From: CBDDFS01 sp965227255
GTDB lineage: Bacteria; Bacteroidota; Bacteroidia; Flavobacteriales_E; Vicingaceae
Direction: 5' to 3'
Length of the DNA: 64,000 bases
NCBI GenBank assembly: GCA_965227255.1
Contig: CBDDFS010000002.1
Span: 868,001-932,000, forward strand
The notes beneath the pieces are model-generated. The model had not been told where the DNA came from, did no database searches, and saw only the letters and a program-made list of their open reading frames with translations. The position numbers were made by a program, and so were the translations under genes. The stretch's first letter is position 1. Each line of letters starts with the position of its first letter. This document shows, one piece after another, positions 26,691 through 34,502 of this stretch.

Positions 26691-27707
26691 TTAAAAGGTC
26701 TGTTTCGTCAAAAGTGCTTTGCATTTTTGTTTCTTCTAGTTTCTCTGCTGACCTACTCAGCTTATTCTTCGGCACAGATCGTGTTGGACGATGAATACGT
26801 TGAGCTGAATACGTGGCCCACATTTGCCATTTCACCGGATGAAAGATTTCTTGTCATCGACCGGGGCCGGGGAGAACCGGGATTGAAAATTCTAAATTTC
26901 AGAACGAAACAAGTCATTAATGAAATCCTTTTAGATGAACCTGGTCATATAAGTCGATGTTTTTTTACCTCAGATGGCAAGTATTTTATAAGTGGTGACT
27001 GGAATGGTGTGATCAATATTATGCATGCCGGAACCTTTGAAATAATCAGGAGATGGCAAGCGCATGAAGATGTGATAAATAGCTTAATCTATTTCGAGAC
27101 GGATAGGCTGGCTTCATTCTGCAGAAACAGGGAATTCACCACATGGGACTTGAATACCGGAGAGTCAATTTCTCATTCTGATGGAATTTCAGGTGAAAGA
27201 CCGGCGGGAGTGAAATATCTGCCGGAAAGCGAGGAATTCGCTGCCGTTATGGGTATGAAAGACCGAAAAAAGACTTCTTTGATCTTTATGTGTAAAAACA
27301 TAAACGACTTTGGTTGCAGTGAATTTCCCTGGAGTTATCAATTTCCTTATCGGAATGCGCAATTGAATTTCATTGCCAAAACGAATGAATTGTGGATAGA
27401 GGATTTCGAAAAAGGCAAGCTCTATGAGGTCAACAGGGAAGGCAAGATTCTTCGCTCCATTGAAAGTAAGAAGGGCTACTGGACTTATGATATGGAACGA
27501 ATCGGTGAAAATGATTACTTGCTGACCATAAATTCAGGAGGCCATATTTTACTTTATGACGGGGATGAAATTATTCAGGAAATCTTCATCAAGAAGAAAA
27601 GAGGTCATTTTGGTCAACAACTTCTTCAGCTTCAGTTATTGGAGAACAATCGATTTGCCGTATCGGATGAAAGTGGTACGATCAGGTTTTATCGACTTGA
27701 GGAATAA
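26679..27707 (+). CDS. Secreted WD40-like beta-propeller protein
   Basis: A 342-residue exported protein. The ATG at 26679 falls in a repeat but starts a sensible signal sequence (FAFLFLLVSLLTYSAYSSAQ). The mature part has repeats of the WD40/YVTN kind: FAISPDERFLVIDRGRG, CFFTSDGKYFISGDWNG, AHEDVINSLIYFETDRLASF, REFTTWDLNTG. Such propellers mediate protein-protein contacts; no enzyme activity is implied. The stop lies 3 bp from the stop of the convergent serine hydrolase. Confidence 0.8.
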   Translation: MISELKGLFRQKCFAFLFLLVSLLTYSAYSSAQIVLDDEYVELNTWPTFAISPDERFLVIDRGRGEPGLKILNFRTKQVINEILLDEPGHISRCFFTSDGKYFISGDWNGVINIMHAGTFEIIRRWQAHEDVINSLIYFETDRLASFCRNREFTTWDLNTGESISHSDGISGERPAGVKYLPESEEFAAVMGMKDRKKTSLIFMCKNINDFGCSEFPWSYQFPYRNAQLNFIAKTNELWIEDFEKGKLYEVNREGKILRSIESKKGYWTYDMERIGENDYLLTINSGGHILLYDGDEIIQEIFIKKKRGHFGQQLLQLQLLENNRFAVSDESGTIRFYRLEE

Positions 27708-27710
27708 AGA

Positions 27711-29030
27711 CTAATTCGCCTTTCGCTCGAACTTGAACAGGCCTCCCTGGTCGAGTTCCATTCTATTTTCCTTGGGAAAGAATTCCATTTTTACACCGGC
27801 CTGTTTGAATTGAAATTTATGCTTGTCATAGACATTCAATGGAAAAGCCGGTTGATTAGTGGCCTGTGCCGTGAGTTGATCTTCAATTCTGTCAACAACG
27901 ATGGTCATGCCAATTTCCTTACAATAGTATTCGCCTTTGTAGGCATCTAGTTTATCTCTGCTCACCTTGTATTCCGGCTCGTAAGTCGATATTTTATAAT
28001 CGCGATCAAATGTAATGCTGAGAATTCCGATCATGACATCATTCATCAATACGTCAGATGCATTGGCGCAATATGCAATATATACGGAATCGGAACCGAT
28101 AAAATCTGCCGTGTTTGAAAAACCATCAATACCGCCGGTATGCCCAAGAGCAGTTCTTTCGTGAAACGGGCTGGCAAAAATCCCCAAACCGTATTTTCCG
28201 CTCGTATCAGTCATTTGATGTAACTGGTCTTCAGATAAGATCTTTTTTGTGAAAAGTGCATTGAAAAATACATTCAGATCATAAGGTGTAGATACTACTC
28301 CTCCTGCTCCCAATGGCACCGTGGGGTGGGTGATCTCAGTTTGATTCCAGACACCCAGTTTGCGATATGAAAGAGCTTCATTGGGTTGTGATCCCAAAAT
28401 TCCACCATAATAAGTGCTCTTAAGTTGAAGCACCTTAACCACTCTTTCATCAAAGATCTCTGTAAATGATTTTTCTTCGATCTCTTCAGCAATCAGCGAA
28501 AGAAGAACATAATTGGTGTTGGAATATTCAAATCGATCACCTGGTCTTGATGTTGTGCCCATTACTCTCATGTAATCGATCAGTTCCTGTCGACTCTTTT
28601 CCGTTTTACACCATTTGAGATAAGCCGGTGAATTGGTGAAATTGAACAGACCGCTCTGATGTTTTAACATGTGCCAGACTGAAATGGAATCTGCATTTGT
28701 AAAGTCGGGAAAATATTCTGAGAGCTTTGTTTTTAAGCTTAATTTCTCTTCCTCAATCAGCTTTAAAATGATGTAAGCTGTAAATGTTTTCGATATAGAC
28801 CCAATATGATATTTGGTCTGATCGCTGGCTTTTATTTCCTTCTCAATGTTCTCAAAACCTATGCTACGTTTATAGATCTCATGATTGCCTTTCCAGATGG
28901 AAACACTGGCCATGACCTTGTCCTTCTCTTCAAGTCGGTCAAAAAGAGCATCCATTTTCTTCTGATTGAAACTCTGTGAAAAGAGATCAGTGAAAATGAA
29001 AACTGAGAGTAAGAAAAATAATTTCTTCAT
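27711..29030 (-). CDS. Serine hydrolase, class C beta-lactamase family
   Basis: A 439-residue exported protein with a signal peptide ending near LFSQS. The SxxK motif is Ser78-I-S-Lys81, the YxN motif is Tyr169-Ser-Asn171 (RFEYSNTNY), and GHTGGIDGFS near residue 300 gives the HTGG triad. These are the three motifs of AmpC-like and penicillin-binding-like serine hydrolases; most such Bacteroidota proteins are esterases or peptidases, not true beta-lactamases. A C-terminal lipocalin-like beta domain (about 350-435) follows, as is common in this group. Resistance should not be inferred. Confidence 0.92.
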   Translation of the reverse strand: MKKLFFLLSVFIFTDLFSQSFNQKKMDALFDRLEEKDKVMASVSIWKGNHEIYKRSIGFENIEKEIKASDQTKYHIGSISKTFTAYIILKLIEEEKLSLKTKLSEYFPDFTNADSISVWHMLKHQSGLFNFTNSPAYLKWCKTEKSRQELIDYMRVMGTTSRPGDRFEYSNTNYVLLSLIAEEIEEKSFTEIFDERVVKVLQLKSTYYGGILGSQPNEALSYRKLGVWNQTEITHPTVPLGAGGVVSTPYDLNVFFNALFTKKILSEDQLHQMTDTSGKYGLGIFASPFHERTALGHTGGIDGFSNTADFIGSDSVYIAYCANASDVLMNDVMIGILSITFDRDYKISTYEPEYKVSRDKLDAYKGEYYCKEIGMTIVVDRIEDQLTAQATNQPAFPLNVYDKHKFQFKQAGVKMEFFPKENRMELDQGGLFKFERKAN

Positions 29031-29062
29031 AGTAGGACTGGTGATCTTTTAAGGCCTGATGC

Positions 29063-29722
29063 TTATTCGATCAACCATTTTTTATTTAGTATCCGAAAAT
29101 ATTTGACTTCTGTATTTGAAGGAATTTGCCCTGAGAATTCAAGTAAATGCTTTCCAGGTGCAATAGTTAATTCGTAACGCTGAAGGTCACTGTCCCTAAA
29201 GTACATTGGATAGAATAGATCATTCTTATCTCCTATCAATACATAATTATTTCTATCAAGATCTCCTAAAGTGATCCAATCCTCATCGTGATTATTCGTT
29301 GCAATAACATCTACTTCGATAATTGATGAAGTAGAGTCTATTTTCTTGATCTCATATTTCTGAACTTCAAAATCAATTAGCTCAAGTTTGATTATGAAAT
29401 CATCTTCCCACTTTTCTTCAAAATGGTCTAAAGATTGTCCGATTCCTTCAAAAACAGCGGTCGTGCCATATTCGATGGTATTTGAAATTGCCTTTTGACC
29501 AGCATTTAAAATCTTTTCCTTATTTGTATTTAAATAATCTATAATGAGATAAGTATTGTATAAGCCAAGGCATACAATTAAAGCCAATAATGAATAGAGC
29601 ATGGTTTTGGATGGCCTATTTTCCTCATCATTCAATTTCGCTTTTATCAGTCGATAAAGTTGAATTAAGAAGATCATCCCTATCAATCCGATAAGAACGG
29701 AAACAATGGCGATCAAAAGCAT
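29063..29722 (-). CDS. Membrane protein with soluble C-terminal domain, unknown
   Basis: A 219-residue protein with two N-terminal helices (about 3-24 and 43-64), then a charged helical linker and a beta-rich domain (about 108-219) on the outer side. The C-terminal part contains IEVDVIATNNHDEDWITLGDL, a pattern like immunoglobulin-fold DUF4352-type domains, but the match is weak. It lies between the serine hydrolase and manC genes on the same strand with gaps of about 33 bp. Confidence 0.65.
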   Translation of the reverse strand: MLLIAIVSVLIGLIGMIFLIQLYRLIKAKLNDEENRPSKTMLYSLLALIVCLGLYNTYLIIDYLNTNKEKILNAGQKAISNTIEYGTTAVFEGIGQSLDHFEEKWEDDFIIKLELIDFEVQKYEIKKIDSTSSIIEVDVIATNNHDEDWITLGDLDRNNYVLIGDKNDLFYPMYFRDSDLQRYELTIAPGKHLLEFSGQIPSNTEVKYFRILNKKWLIE

Positions 29723-29755
29723 AACTGAAATTTAATTAACCATTTATTATGTAAT

Positions 29756-30805
29756 TCAGAGTTGTGCAACGATCTTCTTGATCTCCTGCTCTTCCTCTTT
29801 TTTACAGATAAGCAGGGTATTGTCGTGATCGATCACAATGAAATCATCCAAGCCCTGAACCACTACTTTTTTATCTCCAGAAACATGAATGATGTTATTG
29901 TGAGAGTTGTAAGGGGTGACATCTTTGCCGATGAGAGCATTTTGTTGATCATCAGTAGGGATGTGCGTATAAAGTGAACCCCAGGTGCCCAAATCTGACC
30001 ATCCGAAATCACCATTGATCACTTCAACATTATTGGCCTTTTCCATGACGCCGTAGTCGATCGATATGTTTTCACACTGAGCATACACCTCATCTATGAA
30101 TTCCTTTTCTTCAGAAGTACCCATCTTATCGAGTCCCGGAAGGAATTGGTGATACATTTCGTTTAAAGAGTTCTCAAATGCTTTTTGGATGCTTTTCACA
30201 CTCCAGATGAACATACCCGAATTCCAGCTGTAATCACCACTTTCCAGAAATTTCTTTGCCGTTTCCAGATTGGGTTTTTCGGTGAAAGATTTCACTTTCA
30301 CGAAACCGTCTCCACCTGTCTCGTAATTGATGTAACCGTAGCCTGTGTCAGACCTGCTAGGCTCAATTCCAATCGTAATCAGAACATCTTTTTCCTGTGC
30401 ATAATTCATCGATTTGTCTACGATGTCAATAAAAACATCTTCTTTCGTAATCAAGTGATCAGATGGTGCAACTATGATGCTTGCCTCGGGATTTCTGTTC
30501 TGAATTACCAGGTTGGCATAAGCTATGCAAGGAGCTGTATTTCTTCTGTCGGGTTCACAAAGAACCTGGCTTTCATTTATATCCGGAAGCTGGTCTTTGG
30601 TTATTTGTCGATAACGCTCGTTCGTAACGATGTAAATATTTTCAGGCGGACAAATTCTGGCAAGTCGATCGAAAGTCTGTTGCAACAAACTCCTGCCAGT
30701 ACCAAGAATGTCCATGAATTGTTTCGGATGTTCTTCTGTGCTCATCGGCCAGAATCTGCTTCCGATTCCACCAGCCATGATTACGGCATAATTCTGTTCC
30801 TTCAT
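29756..30805 (-). CDS. manC: Mannose-1-phosphate guanylyltransferase
   Basis: A 349-residue nucleotidyltransferase making GDP-mannose from mannose-1-phosphate and GTP. The pyrophosphorylase signature is near the N-terminus (YAVIMAGGIGSRFWPMSTEE, with KQF at about 28-30), then CEPDRRNTAPCIAYA, IVAPSDHLI and SFTEKPNLETAKKFL; FGWSDLGTWGSLY holds the sugar-binding region. There is no C-terminal isomerase domain, so this is the monofunctional GMP class. GDP-mannose feeds polysaccharide and glycan synthesis, but no other glycan genes are in this window. It sits 31 bp after the SprT-like gene. Confidence 0.94.
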   Translation of the reverse strand: MKEQNYAVIMAGGIGSRFWPMSTEEHPKQFMDILGTGRSLLQQTFDRLARICPPENIYIVTNERYRQITKDQLPDINESQVLCEPDRRNTAPCIAYANLVIQNRNPEASIIVAPSDHLITKEDVFIDIVDKSMNYAQEKDVLITIGIEPSRSDTGYGYINYETGGDGFVKVKSFTEKPNLETAKKFLESGDYSWNSGMFIWSVKSIQKAFENSLNEMYHQFLPGLDKMGTSEEKEFIDEVYAQCENISIDYGVMEKANNVEVINGDFGWSDLGTWGSLYTHIPTDDQQNALIGKDVTPYNSHNNIIHVSGDKKVVVQGLDDFIVIDHDNTLLICKKEEEQEIKKIVAQL

Positions 30806-30835
30806 AGTCGTCGGTTTGCGCCTGCTAACTTACAA

Positions 30836-31492
30836 TTATTCAACGGGAATAACTTCAGCCTGGCTGTGAATTAGATACTTTCGATTGGTTGATATTTCCC
30901 TGCATAAAACTCTTGTGCGCCGCTTCAATCCCTTTTCAAATACCTTGCCGTTTTTTAGACGAAAAAGTTGTTTTTCCAGCAGGTCATCCAGAAGAATGTG
31001 AGCGCTTTCTCCATCAAAAACTCTGAGGGCTTTCAACAAATTCACATCGGCATGACTGCTGGCTTTTGGTTTTAAGATATGTTTTGATACTGCTTCTTTT
31101 AGCGGAGCAGGGAATATATCCTGCTCATTGAAGATGTGAAGCAATTGAGCAAATCTTTTCTTCCATTTTGGTCCGTGTGGATTCCTGCTTCTTCCTTCAT
31201 CAAGAAAAACGATAAGATGAGCTAATTCGTGCAGGTATGTGATAAGCACTCGATAGGAATTTTCATCGCGATTCAGACTAATCCTTGGTGTTTCATTTTT
31301 CAGAGGATAACGGAAATCCCCTAGCTTGCTTTGTCTCTCTTTTTTAATGGAGAGCACAAAAGGGTAATGAGAGCTTATGTCGGTCAGAAGATCCCTCGAC
31401 TGAGCAGGGAAATTCTGGAGATGTTCGTCGAGATTATTCAAAGATTGAAGCTTTAGGCACGCTAATTTCCAATTGCCACCTCGGACATTCAT
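30836..31492 (-). CDS. SprT-like zinc metalloprotease-fold protein
   Basis: A 218-residue cytoplasmic protein. HELAH (His88-Glu89 and His92) plus the downstream His106 in RNPHGPKWKKRF is the SprT/Spartan zinc site with the third ligand in its usual place. Eukaryotic SPRTN cleaves DNA-protein crosslinks; bacterial SprT proteins are poorly characterised. The C-terminal region (about 120-218) does not show the CxxC zinc ribbon found in some SprT proteins. It is upstream of manC by 31 bp on the same strand. Confidence 0.88.
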   Translation of the reverse strand: MNVRGGNWKLACLKLQSLNNLDEHLQNFPAQSRDLLTDISSHYPFVLSIKKERQSKLGDFRYPLKNETPRISLNRDENSYRVLITYLHELAHLIVFLDEGRSRNPHGPKWKKRFAQLLHIFNEQDIFPAPLKEAVSKHILKPKASSHADVNLLKALRVFDGESAHILLDDLLEKQLFRLKNGKVFEKGLKRRTRVLCREISTNRKYLIHSQAEVIPVE

Positions 31493-31667
31493 TACAGCGA
31501 TTCTTCTTTCTCAGAAAGCAACTTGTTAAAAGTGTGGTGATAAAAAAGAAGATAAGTAGCTTCTTGGACTTGATAATCTTCATATTTTGGCTAAAATAAG
31601 AACAAAATCACGCTTCCGGGTGCTCTTTTCAAAAGATGTTGATTAACTATTACACTTGCTGATCAGA

Positions 31668-32408
31668 ATGAATCTGTTCTTCCATATTGGTCGATATTTC
31701 ATCATGCTTTCCAAGGTTTTTCAGAGACCCGAGAAAGGAAGGATCTATATGGAACAGATCTCAAAGGAGATTCACAAACTAGGACTACAAAGTCTGGGTA
31801 TCATTGCCCTGATCTCCGTTTTCATGGGTGCCGTAATTACCATTCAGACGGCTGCCAATCTCGAGACATCATTGATTCCTCTTTATACGATCGGATTTGC
31901 CGCAAGGCAGACTGTCATCCTCGAACTTTCTCCAACCATCATTGCTTTGATCCTCGCAGGGAAGGTGGGCTCCAATATCGCTTCTGAGATCGGAACAATG
32001 CGCGTAACCGAACAGATCGATGCACTGGAAATCATGGGTGTGAATTCAGCGGGTTATCTGATTCTTCCAAAGATCATCGCCGCAGTTTTCATCAATCCAT
32101 TTCTTATTCTTCTTTCCATGTTTATTGGAATTGTGGGTGGCTGGCTTGCAGGTGTTTTCACCGGGACAGTCCCGTCTGTTGATTACATTACCGGTATTCA
32201 ATGGGACTTCACTCCATTCCATGTATGGTATGCCATGGTAAAAACATTGGTTTTTGCCTTTGTAGTCACGTCGATTCCGGCTTATCACGGATATTTTACT
32301 TCGGGTGGAGCCCTGGAAGTCGGAAGGTCAAGCACCAAAGCTGTTGTTTACAGTAGTGTGGTTATTCTAATTCTCAATTACATCCTAACCCAATTGATGC
32401 TGATATGA
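31668..32408 (+). CDS. mlaE: MlaE-family ABC transporter permease
   Basis: A 246-residue permease starting at ATG 31668; the in-frame TTG at 31656 is less likely. It has five to six helices and the MlaE features MGAVITIQTA, LELSPTIIALILAGKVGSNIASEIGTM and EQIDALEIMGVNS. In Mla systems the permease MlaE works with the ATPase MlaF to move phospholipids between the membranes. The next gene overlaps by ATGA. No MlaD-like substrate-binding gene lies nearby, so that part must be elsewhere. Confidence 0.93.
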   Translation: MNLFFHIGRYFIMLSKVFQRPEKGRIYMEQISKEIHKLGLQSLGIIALISVFMGAVITIQTAANLETSLIPLYTIGFAARQTVILELSPTIIALILAGKVGSNIASEIGTMRVTEQIDALEIMGVNSAGYLILPKIIAAVFINPFLILLSMFIGIVGGWLAGVFTGTVPSVDYITGIQWDFTPFHVWYAMVKTLVFAFVVTSIPAYHGYFTSGGALEVGRSSTKAVVYSSVVILILNYILTQLMLI

Positions 32409-33154
32409 TTGAAGTGAAAAACTTATCAAAGTCATTTGGAGATAAGCAAGTCCTATTCGACATCTCTTATCAATTCGAAAGGGGAAAAAACAACCTCGTA
32501 ATTGGTGCCAGCGGCTCCGGAAAGTCGGTTCTCACGAAGTGTATAGTGGGATTGCATGAGCCAACGGAGGGAAGTGTTTTTTACGATAATCGTGATTACA
32601 CTTCAATGAATTTCAAAGAGAAAAAGGATGTAAGAAAGGAGGTGGGTATGCTATTCCAGGGAACGGCATTGTTTGATTCTATGACGGTTGAGGAGAATGT
32701 TATGTTTCCTCTGAGAATGCATTCAGAAATGACACCACCTGAAATGTTGGAACGGGTGAATTTTTGTCTTGAAAGGGTAAATCTTCCGGGAGTAAATCAC
32801 TTATTTCCGTCAGAGATCAGTGGAGGTATGCAAAAAAGGGTGGGAATCGCCCGCGCCATTGCACTGAATCCAAAATATTTGTTTTGTGATGAGCCGAATT
32901 CAGGTCTCGATCCTCAGACCTCCATTGTAATTGACAATCTGATATCAGAGATCACCCAGGAGTATGACATCACAACGGTGACGGTCACACACGATATGAA
33001 TTCAGTGATGGAAGTGGGGGATAAGATCGTTTTTATCTACCAGGGTAAGAACTGGTGGACAGGCGACAAACATAGCATCCTGAAATCAGAGAATAAAGAA
33101 CTGAACGACTTTGTTTACGCTTCGAGGATTATGAAGCGTGTAAAAAATGAATAA
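32405..33154 (+). CDS. mlaF: MlaF-type ABC transporter ATP-binding protein
   Basis: A 249-residue ATPase. The Walker A is GASGSGKS (about 36-43), the signature SGGMQKR, and Walker B LFCDEP with the D-loop SGLDP. It overlaps the permease gene by 4 bp (ATGA), so the two are translated together. Together they should form the inner-membrane ATPase module of a phospholipid transport system that maintains outer-membrane asymmetry. A bidirectional terminator follows. Confidence 0.94.
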   Translation: MIEVKNLSKSFGDKQVLFDISYQFERGKNNLVIGASGSGKSVLTKCIVGLHEPTEGSVFYDNRDYTSMNFKEKKDVRKEVGMLFQGTALFDSMTVEENVMFPLRMHSEMTPPEMLERVNFCLERVNLPGVNHLFPSEISGGMQKRVGIARAIALNPKYLFCDEPNSGLDPQTSIVIDNLISEITQEYDITTVTVTHDMNSVMEVGDKIVFIYQGKNWWTGDKHSILKSENKELNDFVYASRIMKRVKNE

Positions 33155-33183
33155 AAAAAAGCCCCCGGAACTCCGGAGGCTTT
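33153..33183. terminator. Bidirectional terminator between mlaF and a T9SS gene
   Basis: AAAGCC (33158-33163) pairs with GGCTTT (33178-33183) and CCGG (33065+100 to 33168) pairs with CCGG (33173-33176) around AACT, with one C/A mismatch. The A run before it gives the minus strand a long T run, so it should stop the T9SS gene more strongly than mlaF. Confidence 0.8.
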
Positions 33184-33204
33184 GATTTTCTACCTTAACG
33201 CGAT

Positions 33205-34401
33205 TTATCGCTGAATCATCATTTTCTTCGTTACCTGACCTCTCTCAGTTCTGAAAGAGTAATAGTAAACACCGTTCTTAAGATCAGAACCATTCAATTC
33301 TACTCTGTAGTTTCCAACATTTTTGAAACCTTCATTCAAGTTCATGATTGACTTTCCTGTGATATCAAAAACTTCGATGTTAACCATAGATGGAGTTTCC
33401 AAAGAATACTCTATCATAGTTGTGTTATCGAATGGGTTCGGATAGTTCTGTTTAACGTTGAATCCAAGTTCCTCAGCATCTTCAAGACCCACATTCAATG
33501 CAGTAACGTGGAAGTTCACATTTACGTTGATGTAGTTTGTGAAAACAAGACCAGAAATATGAAGTCCGTTCCAACCGTTTGTACTTTCGTTGTATCTCAC
33601 ATCTTGAGTAACAACCATACCTGAGTTGAAGAAACCATTGTAATAGATCTGATCTGGATCTGAGTGATAGAATTGATCGAATCTGTTTAGTGGGTTGCCA
33701 ACTGGGTCAGTTCCACCAAATACTGTATCGCCTTCGCTGTAAGAATTACCAGGAAGGTAAGTCCAAACCGCACCAACTGACTCGCCCGGACCAGCTGCAA
33801 TGTTCACTGCTTCCTCGATGAAGGCAGCACCTGAAGAAGTATCAGCATCATCAAGAATCTTAACGATTTCCTGGTTGAACTGAGTTCCTCTATACGTCAT
33901 ATAGTCGTAAGGAGCAGTTTTGATTACAAGTCCACTTCCCAGGTTACCAGTAGTAAGGTTACCATCATTGTAAAGGTGTATAACAAGTGTATCAGGAGCT
34001 CCTGTTTGGAACCTGAAATATCTGTAAGGAATAGCAATAGAGTCAACTGTATATGAGTCGTTGCTATCCAATAGTGGGTTGTGGCTTGTTACGAATCCTT
34101 TTGGATCGAAAACCTGTCCCATTGAATGGAAATTCACCGGAGCGTAATTTCCACTATAGTTAAACTTGGCTAAAGTATCCGGGAACAAAGTAGAAAAGAA
34201 GTTGTCCCCTGAAGATATAGGATCAGCTTCCTCTGTGGCATAGTTGAACCATTCAATGATATCTTCTTTGTTTCCATTCACATTCTTATAAGATTCCGGC
34301 TTTGCTTTAATTCCATCGCGGATCTCGATGTTAGATTGCATCTGCGCAGAACCGAATAAGGTAAAACTCACAGCACAAACAAATAGTAATACTTTTTTCA
34401 T
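33205..34401 (-). CDS. T9SS type A sorting domain protein, unknown function
   Basis: A 398-residue secreted protein with the signal peptide MKKVLLFVCAVSFTLFGSAQ. The body is rich in Asn, Gly and Tyr with no recognised enzyme motif. The tail (about 318-398) has VKQNYPNPFDNTTMIEYSLE, IFDITGKS-like VEVFDITGKSIMNL and NGVYYYSFRTERGQVTKKMM, a textbook type A signal. A -7 box (TATCTTTG on the minus strand, 34433-34440) and a GTGA-N6-TCAC palindrome lie upstream, so it may be a target of a Crp/Fnr regulator. It is separated from gcvP by about 100 bp. Confidence 0.9.
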   Translation of the reverse strand: MKKVLLFVCAVSFTLFGSAQMQSNIEIRDGIKAKPESYKNVNGNKEDIIEWFNYATEEADPISSGDNFFSTLFPDTLAKFNYSGNYAPVNFHSMGQVFDPKGFVTSHNPLLDSNDSYTVDSIAIPYRYFRFQTGAPDTLVIHLYNDGNLTTGNLGSGLVIKTAPYDYMTYRGTQFNQEIVKILDDADTSSGAAFIEEAVNIAAGPGESVGAVWTYLPGNSYSEGDTVFGGTDPVGNPLNRFDQFYHSDPDQIYYNGFFNSGMVVTQDVRYNESTNGWNGLHISGLVFTNYINVNVNFHVTALNVGLEDAEELGFNVKQNYPNPFDNTTMIEYSLETPSMVNIEVFDITGKSIMNLNEGFKNVGNYRVELNGSDLKNGVYYYSFRTERGQVTKKMMIQR

Positions 34402-34432
34402 AGTAAAATCAAATTTTAATTAAGGTAGTTTG

Positions 34433-34440
34433 CAAAGATA
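34433..34440 (-). promoter_or_regulatory. -7 promoter element of the T9SS gene
   Basis: Minus-strand TATCTTTG (plus-strand CAAAGATA) is an exact TAnnTTTG match. Transcription would start near 34430, leaving a leader of about 25-30 bases. No -33 TTTG was found at the normal distance, so an activator may be needed. Confidence 0.7.
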
Positions 34441-34459
34441 CTCAAATCATGGTAATCAC

Positions 34460-34475
34460 TGTGAAGTAAATCACC
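34460..34475. promoter_or_regulatory. Candidate Crp/Fnr operator (TGTGA-N6-TCACC)
   Basis: TGTGA (34460-34464) and TCACC (34471-34475) with six bases between give GTGA-N6-TCAC half-sites. Its centre is about 31 bp upstream of the -7 box centre. The pattern is expected about once per 65 kb by chance, so the position is the only support. Confidence 0.35.
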
Positions 34476-34502
34476 ATGTTTTAGATCATAATTGTAAAGC
34501 AA

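Noticed and set aside
27711..29030. Beta-lactamase resistance gene
   Set aside because: The AmpC-like motifs are shared by many esterases and peptidases, and the C-terminal beta domain is typical of those; resistance cannot be concluded.
30185..30874. A 229-codon ORF antisense to manC
   Set aside because: It lies wholly opposite conserved manC motifs and has no start context or family features.
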